Assembly (NCBI RefSeq): GCF_029626155.1
Contig: NZ_JARUBL010000001.1
Span: 4,878,501 to 4,942,500 of the forward strand
DNA: 64,000 nucleotides
Reading direction: 5' to 3'
Source of the DNA: Solwaraspora sp. WMMD1047
GTDB lineage: Bacteria; Actinomycetota; Actinomycetes; Mycobacteriales; Micromonosporaceae
A program made the position numbers and the translations under genes. The notes under the pieces were generated by a model. That model ran no database searches, had not been told where the DNA came from, and was given only the letters and a program-made list of their open reading frames with translations. Shown in pieces: positions 7,929-16,468 of the stretch. Each line of letters begins with the position of its first letter. Positions within the stretch are counted from its first letter, which is position 1.

Positions 7929-9981
7929 CTCCCCGCTCGGCGGCGGGCGCCGGGGAGGGTTCGCGGAGCACTGCGACGCCGCCGGGCGGGACCAGCACCT
8001 CGCTGACCGGCTGCGGATGAGCCAACTCGCCCGGTCCCCGGTTGGCGTCGATCAACACGGTGCCGGATACCGGCACCCGGTGGGGCCGGTCGGTGTGGTT
8101 GAACAGGAACAGCCAGCTCGTGTCCGGGGTGGAGCGGCGGACGGCCTCCACGCCGTCGGGGGCGGCGGGGCAGGTCGGCTCGATGCCGGCGGTCGCCGCC
8201 ATCGACGTCAGCAGCCAGCGGTAGGCAGCCTCGTCGAGCCGGGTCGAGACGTACCAGGCCGTCCCGGACCCGACCCGGTGCCGGGTGACCGCCGGCTGGC
8301 CGGCGAGCGGGCCTTCGGCGTACCCGATGACGGGCTCGGCCCCGGCGAGCCGGACGGTCTCCGACCAGAACGAGCCGGTCGCGCCCGGGGGTTGCGACGA
8401 CAACGTCAGCGTCTCGCCCTCGGCGAGCGGCCAGAACTCCTCCACCCGGATGCCGAGCAGGTCCCGCAGCGCACCCGGGTAGCCGCCCAGCCGTACCCGG
8501 CCATGCTCGTCGGCGACCCCGCTGAGATAGGTCACGACGAGCTGCCCGCCCGCCGCCACCCACTCCCCCAGCTGCGCGGCGAAGGCGTCGGTGACCAGGT
8601 AACGGGCCGGCAGGACCAGCATCTTCCACCGGGCTAGCGGCTCACCCGGTGACACGAAGTCGGTGCCGATGCCGGCCTGCCACAGCGCCCGGTGCGCGGC
8701 CGACACCTCGGCCAGATAGTCCAGCTCCGCAGGTAGACCCGGCCCCTGCAACGCCCACCAGGACTCGGCATCCCAGCCGATGCCGATCGGCGCGTGCACC
8801 GCACCTTCATCCACCTCGGACAGTTGGTCCAGGGTGGCGCCGAGGGCGACCGCCTCGCGGAAGATCCGGCTGTCCGGGCCGGCGTGCGGCACCAGCGCCG
8901 AGTGGAAACGCTCGGCTCCCCCGCGCGGCGCCCGCCACTGGAAGAACATCGCCCCGCGCGAGCCCCGGGCCACGTGCGCGAGGCTGTGCCGGGCCATCCG
9001 ACCCGGCTCCTTGGTGTGCATCCGGCCGGCGGTGTAGATCAGGTTCGGCGCGCTCTCCATCAGCAGCCAGCCCGGCCCGCCGGGGCTGCGCCGCGCCCAG
9101 GAGCGGGCCAGGTCGGCGGCGAGGGCGGTCTGCTCCTCGGCGCCGATGCCGACCTGCGACGGGTAGTGGTCGATCGCGACCAGGTCCACCTCCGCCGACC
9201 AGCGGGCGTGGTCGACCGGCACCCAACCCCCCAGGACGTAGTTGGTGGTCACCGGCACGTCGGGGGTCACGGTCCGCAGCAGGTCCCGCTGATCGGTGTA
9301 CGCGGCCAGCAGCTCGTCCGAACAGAACCGCCGGAAGTCAAGCTCGTGGCCGGGGTTGGCGAGGTAGCGGGTGGCCCGGGGGGTGCCGATCTGCTCCCAG
9401 TCGCCGTAGTGCTGGCTCCAGAAGCTGGTGTCCCAGGCGTCGTTGAGGGTGGCCAGGTCGCCGTGCCGGTGGCGCAGCCAGCGCCGGAACGCCGCCGCGG
9501 AGTGCGCGCAGTGGCAGGCCGCGCTGTACTCGTTGTGCACGTGCCACAGGGCCAGCGCCGGGTGGTCGCGGTACCGCGTCGCCAGCGCGCCGGCGATCCG
9601 CAGCGCCGCCGACCGGTAGGCCGGAGCGCTCGGGCAGTAGGTGTCGCGGCTGCCGTGGTGCAGTCGTACCCCGTCGGCGGTGACCGGCAGCGCATCCGGG
9701 TGGGCGAGCGAGAACCAGGGCGGCGGGGAGGCGGTCGGGGTGGCCAGCGCGACCCGGACGCCGCCGTCGTGCAGCAGGTCGAGCACCCGGTCCAGCCAGC
9801 CGAAGTCGTAGGCGCCGGCGGCCGGTTCCAGCCGGGACCAGGCGAACACCCCGACGGTGACCAGGTTGACCCGGGCCCGCCGCATCAGCTCGACGTCGTC
9901 GGCCCAGACCGCCTCCGGCCACTGCTCCGGGTTGTAGTCGCCGCCGTAGCAGAGCCGGGTCAACCCGCGGGGCCATCGCAT
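7897..9981 (-). CDS. GH42 beta-galactosidase
   Basis: A 694-residue glycoside hydrolase family 42 enzyme removing terminal beta-galactose. The catalytic barrel starts at once (LCYGGDYNPEQWPEAVW); the acid/base Glu is E151 in WHVHNEY and the nucleophile E309 in LLMESAPN. The trimerisation domain (about 385-590) and a C-terminal beta domain follow. No signal peptide, so it is cytoplasmic and acts on imported oligosaccharides. Start ATG 9981 is supported by a promoter TTGACA-17-TAGGTT whose -10 box ends seven bases before it. An upstream in-frame extension across the divergent GH31 gene is spurious. It shares a regulatory region with GH31 and has the ROK-type motif there. Confidence 0.9.
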   Translation of the reverse strand: MRWPRGLTRLCYGGDYNPEQWPEAVWADDVELMRRARVNLVTVGVFAWSRLEPAAGAYDFGWLDRVLDLLHDGGVRVALATPTASPPPWFSLAHPDALPVTADGVRLHHGSRDTYCPSAPAYRSAALRIAGALATRYRDHPALALWHVHNEYSAACHCAHSAAAFRRWLRHRHGDLATLNDAWDTSFWSQHYGDWEQIGTPRATRYLANPGHELDFRRFCSDELLAAYTDQRDLLRTVTPDVPVTTNYVLGGWVPVDHARWSAEVDLVAIDHYPSQVGIGAEEQTALAADLARSWARRSPGGPGWLLMESAPNLIYTAGRMHTKEPGRMARHSLAHVARGSRGAMFFQWRAPRGGAERFHSALVPHAGPDSRIFREAVALGATLDQLSEVDEGAVHAPIGIGWDAESWWALQGPGLPAELDYLAEVSAAHRALWQAGIGTDFVSPGEPLARWKMLVLPARYLVTDAFAAQLGEWVAAGGQLVVTYLSGVADEHGRVRLGGYPGALRDLLGIRVEEFWPLAEGETLTLSSQPPGATGSFWSETVRLAGAEPVIGYAEGPLAGQPAVTRHRVGSGTAWYVSTRLDEAAYRWLLTSMAATAGIEPTCPAAPDGVEAVRRSTPDTSWLFLFNHTDRPHRVPVSGTVLIDANRGPGELAHPQPVSEVLVPPGGVAVLREPSPAPAAERGVHDPQDIRHV

Positions 9982-9988
9982 CGTGCCG

Positions 9989-10017
9989 AACCTAGGCAGG
10001 GCGGTGAGGGCTGTCAA
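9989..10017 (-). promoter_or_regulatory. Promoter of the GH42 gene (leaderless)
   Basis: Read on the minus strand: -35 TTGACA (10012-10017), 17-base spacer, -10 TAGGTT (9989-9994), then seven bases to ATG 9981. Transcription would begin at or next to the start codon. A mirror TTGACA on the plus strand at 10027-10032 makes back-to-back -35 boxes and could serve GH31. Confidence 0.65.
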
Positions 10018-10033
10018 TCTCGACCGTTGACAG

Positions 10034-10058
10034 TTTGTTGGGTTAGCAAAGAAACTAA
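10034..10058 (-). promoter_or_regulatory. Putative ROK/XylR-type operator, GH42-GH31 region
   Basis: The minus-strand sequence matches 18 of 25 bases of the site at 16280-16304 without gaps. Shared pattern: TTAGTT-n2-T-n-TG-n-T-n-AC-n2-AACAAA. This resembles the TTAGTTTGTTT...AACAAACTAA operators of XylR in Bacillus. It lies between the divergent GH42 and GH31 starts and would control both. Confidence 0.6.
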
Positions 10059-10095
10059 TAGAACGCCGTCGGCGCCCGGGAGCTGAGGAGATCGC

Positions 10096-12444
10096 ATGCC
10101 GTACCGTCCGCCCCTGGTACCGCACGAGACCTTCGTCGCCGACCCGCCGGAGCTTCCGGTGCGCGCCCCCGGCGAGCAGGGCCTCTCCGCGCTGACCCGG
10201 GCCGAGGTGCTGGCCACCGACGAACACGGGGTGACCCTGAAGGCCACCACCTCCGACGGCGGATCGCTCGCGGTGCGGGTCGCGGCCGCGGGCGAGGGCG
10301 TCATCCGGGTACGCCTCAGCGAGGACCCGGTGGCGCGCAGCCGGTCGGCCCGCATCCTGCCGCTGGTGCGGCCGGGCACCCACCCCGCCCAGGTACGCGT
10401 CGACGGCGACCGGGTCCGGATCTCGGCCGGCGCGGTCACCGCCGAGCTGCGGCTGGACCCCTGGCACCTGCGGTTCGTCGACGCCGACGGCGAGTTGCTG
10501 GTCGAGCAGAACCCCGGTGAGCAGGACATCAGCGGCCGGCTGCGGACCCTGCCGTTCGGCCGGTCGCTGGCCGACGGCAGCGTGGCCGCGTACCACGAGA
10601 CCTTCACCGCGCCGGGCGACGAGCGCTTCGTCGGGCTCGGCGAGAAGTTCACCCCGCTGGACAAGCGCGGCCAGCGGGCCCTGATGTGGAACTTCGACGC
10701 CTTCGGCAGCGAGTCCGACCGGTCCCACAAGAGCATCCCGCTGTACCTGTCCAGCCGGGGCTACGGGGTGCTCGTCGACAGCGGGATGCCGGTCGAGTTC
10801 GACATCTGCCAGTCCACCCACAGCTGCGTGCAGATAGTGGTCCCGGACGACCTGCTCGACTACTACCTGATCGCCGGGCCGACCCCCGCCGAGCTCCTGG
10901 ACCGCTACAACGGGCTGACCTGCCGGCCGGAGCTGCCACCGAAGTGGGCCTTCGGGAGCTGGATCTCGTCCGGGTTCTTCATCGACACCCAGGAGCACGT
11001 GCTGGAGCGGGCCCGCAAGATCCGCGAGCGCGGCATCCCCTGCGACGTGCTGCACCTGGACTGCTACTGGCAGGTGGCCGGGGCCTGGTCCGACCTGCGC
11101 TGGGACACCGACAACTTCCCCGACCCGGCCGCGATGATGGCGATCCTCGCCGACCAGGGGTTCAAGGTCAGCCTCTGGATGAACCCGTACCTCAGCCAGG
11201 GCAGCCCGCTGTTCGCCGAGGCGGCCGAGGCCGGCTACTTCCTGCGCCGGGCCAACGGGTCGGCCTACGTCGCCGACGTCTGGCACGGCACCCACCCGGC
11301 CTCCGGGATCGTGGACTTCACCAACCCGGCGGCCAGCGCGTGGTTCACCGGGCTGCTGCGGCCGCTGCTGGCACAGGGCGCCGCCGTGTTCAAGACCGAC
11401 TTCGCCGAGGGGGTGCCGGCGGACGCGGTGGCCTACAACGGGATGACCGGCGTCGAGCTGCACAACGTCTACAGCCTGCTCTTCAACGACGCCGTCTCGG
11501 CGGTCACCCGGGAGGTGGCCGGGCACGGCCTGGTGTGGGCGCGGTCGTCGTACCTGGGCGGGCAGCGGCACTCCGCCCAGTGGAGCGGCGACGTCGCCTC
11601 GACCTGGCCGGCGATGGCGAGCACGCTGCGCGGCGGGCTCTCGCACGGCCTGTCCGGCGTCCCGTTCTGGAGTCACGACACCGGCGGCTTCCACGGCACC
11701 CCGACCCCGGACCTCTACGTCCGCTGGGCGCAGTTCGGTGCCTTCTCGCCGCTGTTCCGGTTCCACGGCACCAGCAGCCGGTTGCCCTGGGACTTCCCGG
11801 CCGAGGCCGAGCGTGACGCCGTCGACGCGGTCCGGCTGCGCTACCGGCTGCTGCCGTACCTCTACTCGGCCGCGGTGGTGGCGGCCCGGACCGGTGCGCC
11901 GATGATGCGGGCCCTGCTGGTGGACACCCCGGAGGACCCGGCGGCCTGGCACGCCGAGCTGGAGTACCTGCTCGGCCCGGACCTGCTGGTGGCCCCGATG
12001 ACCAACCCGGACGGGCGGCGGCACCTCTACCTGCCGGCCGGCGACTGGGTGGACTTCTGGTCCGGCGAGTTGCACACCGGCGGGCGGCACCTGCGGGTGG
12101 TCCAGCCGCTGGACCGGCTGCCGCTCTTCGTCCGGCACGGTGCCCTGCTGCCGACCGCCCCGCTGGCCGACTCGATCGGCGACGGGCCGTTCCCGGAGAT
12201 CACCGTCGTCAGCTACGGCGCCATCACCTCCCGGACCACCATCAGCGACGTCGACGGGGACACGGCGGTGACGGTGATCCGCGACGGCGACACACTGCGG
12301 GTGGAGACCAGCGGTCCGGCCCGGGTCCGGGGGGTGGCCCTGGCCGCGGTGGCCGCCGGGCCGCCGGCGCCGAGGCGGTTGCTGCTCAACGGCGTACCGG
12401 CGGCCTTCGTGCCGGCCGACGGACTACCCGCGGTACGCGATTGA
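10096..12444 (+). CDS. GH31 alpha-xylosidase/alpha-glucosidase
   Basis: A 782-residue family 31 hydrolase without signal peptide, predicted cytoplasmic. N-terminal beta-sandwich about 1-270; (beta/alpha)8 barrel about 270-590 with nucleophile D435 in FKTDFAEG and acid/base D499 in QWSGDVAS; C-terminal beta domains follow. FKTDFAEG resembles the KTDFGE motif of YicI-type alpha-xylosidases more than the DMNE motif common in alpha-glucosidases, which is why xylosidase is favoured. ATG 10096 has GAGGAGA eight bases upstream. Divergent from GH42 with a shared regulatory region, suggesting joint trimming of xylosylated, galactosylated oligosaccharides. Exact specificity is inferred. Confidence 0.88.
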   Translation: MPYRPPLVPHETFVADPPELPVRAPGEQGLSALTRAEVLATDEHGVTLKATTSDGGSLAVRVAAAGEGVIRVRLSEDPVARSRSARILPLVRPGTHPAQVRVDGDRVRISAGAVTAELRLDPWHLRFVDADGELLVEQNPGEQDISGRLRTLPFGRSLADGSVAAYHETFTAPGDERFVGLGEKFTPLDKRGQRALMWNFDAFGSESDRSHKSIPLYLSSRGYGVLVDSGMPVEFDICQSTHSCVQIVVPDDLLDYYLIAGPTPAELLDRYNGLTCRPELPPKWAFGSWISSGFFIDTQEHVLERARKIRERGIPCDVLHLDCYWQVAGAWSDLRWDTDNFPDPAAMMAILADQGFKVSLWMNPYLSQGSPLFAEAAEAGYFLRRANGSAYVADVWHGTHPASGIVDFTNPAASAWFTGLLRPLLAQGAAVFKTDFAEGVPADAVAYNGMTGVELHNVYSLLFNDAVSAVTREVAGHGLVWARSSYLGGQRHSAQWSGDVASTWPAMASTLRGGLSHGLSGVPFWSHDTGGFHGTPTPDLYVRWAQFGAFSPLFRFHGTSSRLPWDFPAEAERDAVDAVRLRYRLLPYLYSAAVVAARTGAPMMRALLVDTPEDPAAWHAELEYLLGPDLLVAPMTNPDGRRHLYLPAGDWVDFWSGELHTGGRHLRVVQPLDRLPLFVRHGALLPTAPLADSIGDGPFPEITVVSYGAITSRTTISDVDGDTAVTVIRDGDTLRVETSGPARVRGVALAAVAAGPPAPRRLLLNGVPAAFVPADGLPAVRD

Positions 12445-12463
12445 TCCTCGCGGGCGGGTGAGC

Positions 12464-12498
12464 GGGGCGGGGTGCCCAGGTGGGGGGCGCCCCGCCCT
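12464..12498. terminator. Hairpin between GH31 and the permease gene
   Basis: Arms 12464-12476 and 12486-12498 pair at 11 of 13 positions (GGGGCGGGGTGCC with a GGCGCCCCGCCC-type partner) around a 9-base loop. It separates convergent genes and touches the stop codon of the permease. Confidence 0.5.
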
Positions 12499-13424
12499 CA
12501 GCCCTTCACGGCTCCGACGATCACGCCCTTGACGAAGTGCCGCTGCACGAACGGGTACACCGCGACGATCGGGGCCACCGTCACCACCACCACCGCCATC
12601 TTGATCGCCAGGGTCGGCGGCAACGAGACGCCGACCCCGGTGCCGGAGGTGTTCGGGCTCTGCCCGGCCAGGATGTAGCTCTGCAGCACCCGCTGGATCG
12701 GGAACTTGGAGTTGTCGTCGATGTAGAGCAGGGCGGTGAACCAGACGTTCCAGTAGCCGACGGCGTAGAAGAGGCCGACCACCGCGATCACCGCCTTCGA
12801 CAGCGGCAGCACGATCCGGGCCAGGATGCGGAACTCGCCCGCCCCGTCGATGCGGGCACTGTCCAGCAGTTCCTGCGGGATGTTCTGGAAGAACGCCCGG
12901 ATCACGATCAGGTTGAAGACGCTCACCGCGGTCGGCAGGATCAGCGCCCAGATGCTGTTCTTCAGGCCCAGCCCGGTGACCACCAGGTAGCTGGGCACCA
13001 GGCCCGGATAGAGCAGGAAGGTGAGCAGGAAGTAGAAGAGCAGCCCCCGGTGCAGCACCGATCCCGGCCGGGACAGCCCGTACGCGGCCAGCACGGTCAG
13101 GGTGAGGCTCACCGCGGTGCCGATCACCGTGATCAGCGTGCTGGTCCAGAGCGCCTGGCTGACCTGCCCGCCCGAGAAGACGGTCACGTACGCCGAGAAG
13201 TCGATCTCCCGGGGGATGACCACCAGTCCGCCGGCCTCGTTGATGGTCTGCCGGTCGGCGAGGCTGGTCACCAGGACCACCCACATCGGAATGAGGACGG
13301 CCAGCACGACCAGGGTGAGCACCAGGCCCTTGGCGGCCTGCCCGGCCGGGCTCGGCGGCTCCTCCCAGGCCGGCCGGCCGGTGGCCGCGCGCCGGTTCTT
13401 GGGCGTCGTTCTGGCGATTGTCAT
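12498..13424 (-). CDS. Carbohydrate ABC transporter permease (YtcP-like)
   Basis: A 308-residue inner-membrane permease of the CUT1 sugar family. Six hydrophobic segments are visible (LVLTLVVLAVLIPMWVVLV near 35-53, LLFYFLLTFLLYPGL near 125-140, AVIAVVGLFYAVGYWNVW near 215-232). The ATPase-contact EAA loop reads ELLDSARIDGAGEFRILARI. The N-terminal 30 residues are charged and Pro-rich. The start ATG 13424 overlaps the stop of the partner permease as ATGA (13421-13424). The preceding binding protein and LplB-like permease are on the same strand. No ATPase gene is near; such importers usually borrow a shared MsiK-type ATPase encoded elsewhere. Confidence 0.87.
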   Translation of the reverse strand: MTIARTTPKNRRAATGRPAWEEPPSPAGQAAKGLVLTLVVLAVLIPMWVVLVTSLADRQTINEAGGLVVIPREIDFSAYVTVFSGGQVSQALWTSTLITVIGTAVSLTLTVLAAYGLSRPGSVLHRGLLFYFLLTFLLYPGLVPSYLVVTGLGLKNSIWALILPTAVSVFNLIVIRAFFQNIPQELLDSARIDGAGEFRILARIVLPLSKAVIAVVGLFYAVGYWNVWFTALLYIDDNSKFPIQRVLQSYILAGQSPNTSGTGVGVSLPPTLAIKMAVVVVTVAPIVAVYPFVQRHFVKGVIVGAVKG

Positions 13425-14494
13425 GTCCGCGAATACACCCCCCGTTCGCCGATCGCGTGGGCGAACTTGTTGGCGGCCAGGATGAGCACCAGCCCGACGG
13501 CGGCCTTGAAGAGGCCGGCCGCGGCGCCGAAGCCGTAGTTGCCGGTGGCGATGGAGTGGTAGTAGACGAAGGTGTCCAGCACCTCGGCGGCCTGCCGGCC
13601 GACCGCGTCGCGCTGCAGCATGAACTGCTCGAAGCCGACCGAGAGCGCGTCGCCGAGCCGCAGGATCAGCAGCAGGATGATCACCGGACGCAGGCTGGGC
13701 AGGGTGACGTGCCAGAGCCGGCGCCACCGACCCGCACCGTCCACGGCCGACGCCTCGTAGAGGTTGGGGTCGATCATCGCGATCGCGGCCAGGAAGACGA
13801 TGGTCCCCCAGCCGATGTCCTTCCAGACCGCCTCGGCGGTGACCAGGACGATGAAGGTGTCCGGGTTGGTCATGATGTTCCACGGTTCCAGCCCGGCGTC
13901 GCGCATCACCTGGGAAAGCAGCCCGGCGCCGCCCAGCATCTGCACGAAGAACGTCACCACGAGCACCCAGCTGAAGAAGTGCGGCAGGTAGACGACGGTC
14001 TGCACGAACCGGCGGAGCTTGCTGGACAGGATGCTGTTCAGCATGATCGCCAGGAGGATCGGCAGCGGGAAGTAGAAGACCAGCTGGAACGCGGTGATGG
14101 AGAGGGTGTTCCAGAGCGCGTCCCAGAACGCCGGGTCGCCGAAGAGCGCCTCGAACTGGCCGAAGCCCACCCATTCGCTGTAAAGGAACGCCTGCAGCGG
14201 GGTCTCCCCGACGTACGGGTTGTAGTCCTGGAAGGCCACCAGGTTGCCCAGCATCGGCAGGTAGTGGAAGACCGCCAGCAGCAGCGCGCCGGGGGCGACC
14301 ATCACCAGCAGCGGCCAGTCGCGGCGTAGTCGGGCCCGCAGCGGCATCCGGGACCGGCGGCGGTCGCGACCCGGTCGCCGGCCGGACCGCTGGCCGGGCC
14401 GGCCGGCCTTCTCGGGTGCGGGCGGTGGACCGCCGGGTGGCCGGGTCCGGTCGTCGCCGGCCCCGGCCACCCGGGTGGTGTCGGTGCTACTCAT
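13421..14494 (-). CDS. Carbohydrate ABC transporter permease (LplB-like)
   Basis: A 357-residue CUT1 permease, partner of the downstream YtcP-like protein. The first 60 residues are a Pro/Arg/Gly-rich cytoplasmic tail; membrane helices start at WPLLVMVAPGALLLAVFHYL. EAA loop: NLYEASAVDGAGRWRRLWHV. FQDYNPYVG and WNTLSITAFQLVFYFPLPILLA are typical of the LplB branch, which carries complex plant or host oligosaccharides. The start ATG 14494 lies 12 bases after the binding-protein stop, so the three genes form one operon. Confidence 0.87.
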   Translation of the reverse strand: MSSTDTTRVAGAGDDRTRPPGGPPPAPEKAGRPGQRSGRRPGRDRRRSRMPLRARLRRDWPLLVMVAPGALLLAVFHYLPMLGNLVAFQDYNPYVGETPLQAFLYSEWVGFGQFEALFGDPAFWDALWNTLSITAFQLVFYFPLPILLAIMLNSILSSKLRRFVQTVVYLPHFFSWVLVVTFFVQMLGGAGLLSQVMRDAGLEPWNIMTNPDTFIVLVTAEAVWKDIGWGTIVFLAAIAMIDPNLYEASAVDGAGRWRRLWHVTLPSLRPVIILLLILRLGDALSVGFEQFMLQRDAVGRQAAEVLDTFVYYHSIATGNYGFGAAAGLFKAAVGLVLILAANKFAHAIGERGVYSRT

Positions 14495-14506
14495 CGATCG
14501 GGCTAC

Positions 14507-16189
14507 TCATCGTCCGGCGTCTTCGAGCGCCTTGGCCAGCAGGGCGCGCGCCTCGTCACCGCCGCCGCTGGTCCGCCACTCGTTGACGATGCCGTCCAGG
14601 TCGGTGAGCGGGCGCCGGCCCCGGAGCAGGTCGGTGATCTTGTCCTCGGTCGGCACCTGGGCCGCCTTGTAGGCGGCCGGCATCTCCAGCTTGATCCCGT
14701 CCCACGGGTCTTTCTCCAGGAACTTCACCGTGGCGTTGGAGTAGCTGAGCATGTCCCGCACGTAGGTCGGCGTCTGCGGGGTGGGCTGCAGCACCGGGCT
14801 GCGGCCGCTGATGAAGAAGTACTGGTTCTGGATCTCCTTGAAGCCCAGGTCGGTCTTTGCCGGCCCGTTGGCGTCGCGGGTGTGGTGCTTGCCCTCCACG
14901 CCGTGCTCGCGCAGGTCGAACTCCTTGGTGCCGAACGGGGCCGAACACCAGTTGATGACCCGCAGCAGCTCGTCGACCCGCTCCTCCGGCAGCCCCTTCC
15001 GGATGAAGGTGAACGAGATCGGCTCGTCGTCGCCCCAGGCCAGCGGGTCCCCGCCGGTGGCGGAGAAGAGCGGCACCGGCTGGATGTTGAACCCGGGCGT
15101 CACCTTCTGCTGCTCGGCCTGCATCGGCTGCCAGACGCCGGGGCCGCCCTGCAGGAAGAGAATCTTGCCGCCGTAGAAGAGGGCGTTGGCGTCGGCGCCC
15201 GTGCTGGCCACCAGGTCGGGGTGGACCAGGCCGGCCTCGTACACCTTGATCATGAATTCCACTGCGGCCCGGTACTCCGGGGTCTCGTACTTGAACTCCG
15301 GGGTGCCGTCCGACTTCAGCCGCCAGCCCTGCTTGGAGGCGGGCACCTTGTGGTACATCTGCACCATCGCGAAGATGTCGTTGAAGGCCCAGACGCCCTT
15401 GGCGGTGTCGGTGACCTCCTTGCCCAGCTCCAGCAGCTGGTCGATGGTGGTCGGCGCGGTCAGCCCGGCGGCGTCGAGCAGGTCCTTGCGCTGGAACATC
15501 ATCCACGGCCACGGACCGTCGGTCGGGTTCGGGATCGCCATCAGCCGCTCGTTCCAGAACGAGTTGCGCCAGGCGCCGGTCGGGAAGGTGGCAAGCATCG
15601 GGTACTTGTTCACCGCGTCGCCCTTGAGCCGGTCCGTGAGGTCCTCGAACAGCGCGGCGACCGCGTCCGAGAACCGGGGGATCTTGTCCACCTCCCAGCC
15701 GGGCACGCAGAGCAGCTCCGGCACGTCGCGGGCGCCGAGGATCGCGTTCAGCTTGTCGGCGTAGTTGTTGCCGTCCTGGACGCTGAAGTTGACCGGCACG
15801 CCCAGTTCGGCGTTTATCGCGTCCAGGTAGGCGCTCTGCCCGAGACCGGGCGGCGCCGGGCCCCAGGCCGGGGTCATCGCGCTGATCTCCTGGCCGCTGG
15901 TGCCGGGCTTCTCGGTGATCGCGTCGAAGAGCTCCGGCGGGAAGCTGGTGTAGCCGTCCGGCACCGGGCGGGTGCTGAGCACGTCCGGCTTCGGAATGGC
16001 CAGGTCGAGATTCTTCTGGTTGGGCACCAGCGCGGAGAGCTTGTCGAGGTCCTGGGTGCTGGTGGTGGAGCCGACCTCCTTGCTGCAACCGCTGAGCAGG
16101 CCACCGCCGGCGACGGCGGCGGCGCCGACCCCGAGCAGGCTGAGGAATCTTCTGCGGTCCGTAGCGGCGCTCGCGAGGGATGGGTCCAC
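14507..16189 (-). CDS. Extracellular oligosaccharide-binding lipoprotein (LipO-like)
   Basis: A 560-residue solute-binding protein, the large LipO type that pairs with LplB/YtcP permeases. The N-terminus has a twin-arginine-like DRRRFLSLLG, a hydrophobic stretch and lipobox LLSGC, so it is a lipid-anchored, probably Tat-exported, receptor. The family pattern includes KLNAILGARDVPELLCVPGW and WPWMMFQRKDLLDAAGL. GTG 16189 is chosen over an ATG 17 codons upstream because AAGGGAG lies six bases before it and the shorter form has a compact signal. It is first in the transporter operon and divergent from the ROK gene, with the shared operator between them. Confidence 0.85.
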   Translation of the reverse strand: MDPSLASAATDRRRFLSLLGVGAAAVAGGGLLSGCSKEVGSTTSTQDLDKLSALVPNQKNLDLAIPKPDVLSTRPVPDGYTSFPPELFDAITEKPGTSGQEISAMTPAWGPAPPGLGQSAYLDAINAELGVPVNFSVQDGNNYADKLNAILGARDVPELLCVPGWEVDKIPRFSDAVAALFEDLTDRLKGDAVNKYPMLATFPTGAWRNSFWNERLMAIPNPTDGPWPWMMFQRKDLLDAAGLTAPTTIDQLLELGKEVTDTAKGVWAFNDIFAMVQMYHKVPASKQGWRLKSDGTPEFKYETPEYRAAVEFMIKVYEAGLVHPDLVASTGADANALFYGGKILFLQGGPGVWQPMQAEQQKVTPGFNIQPVPLFSATGGDPLAWGDDEPISFTFIRKGLPEERVDELLRVINWCSAPFGTKEFDLREHGVEGKHHTRDANGPAKTDLGFKEIQNQYFFISGRSPVLQPTPQTPTYVRDMLSYSNATVKFLEKDPWDGIKLEMPAAYKAAQVPTEDKITDLLRGRRPLTDLDGIVNEWRTSGGGDEARALLAKALEDAGR

Positions 16190-16279
16190 GGCGCGCTCCC
16201 TTCGTATCGGCGAGCGGTCCGGCCGGGCGCGGGCGGCCACTCGATTGAGGGTGTGGGGTGGGGCGATGACACGCTAGAG

Positions 16280-16304
16280 TTAGTTCGTCTGATGACTAAA
16301 CAAA
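16280..16304 (+). promoter_or_regulatory. Putative ROK/XylR-type operator, transporter-regulator region
   Basis: Begins TTAGTT and ends AACAAA; the inner TTAGT...ACTAA arms are visible at 16280-16284 and 16295-16299. Identical at 18 of 25 positions to the GH42-GH31 site. It lies between the divergent binding-protein and ROK starts, as expected for autoregulation plus control of the transporter. Confidence 0.6.
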
Positions 16305-16468
16305 AGTAATCGACGGTGCACGGTGCCACAAGATGGCCCACCGGCGCGGCCAGGTAACGAAGATGGCCCGGATCCCGAAAGGTGCGGCATGATGAGGCAC
16401 ACCACCGCGGGCCGGGCGGCACCGGTCGGGAGAAGAACACGCGGGGAGCGGGACTGACCTTGATCACC

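Noticed and set aside
5305-8637. 1110-codon open frame on the plus strand
   Set aside because: It is antisense to the PL11 and GH42 genes; composition (Val/Gly/Arg-rich, no motifs) is that of a shadow frame in high-GC DNA.
9982-12138. Upstream extension of GH42 to 1413 residues
   Set aside because: The extension is antisense to GH31, has no family similarity, and a promoter and leaderless start fit ATG 9981.
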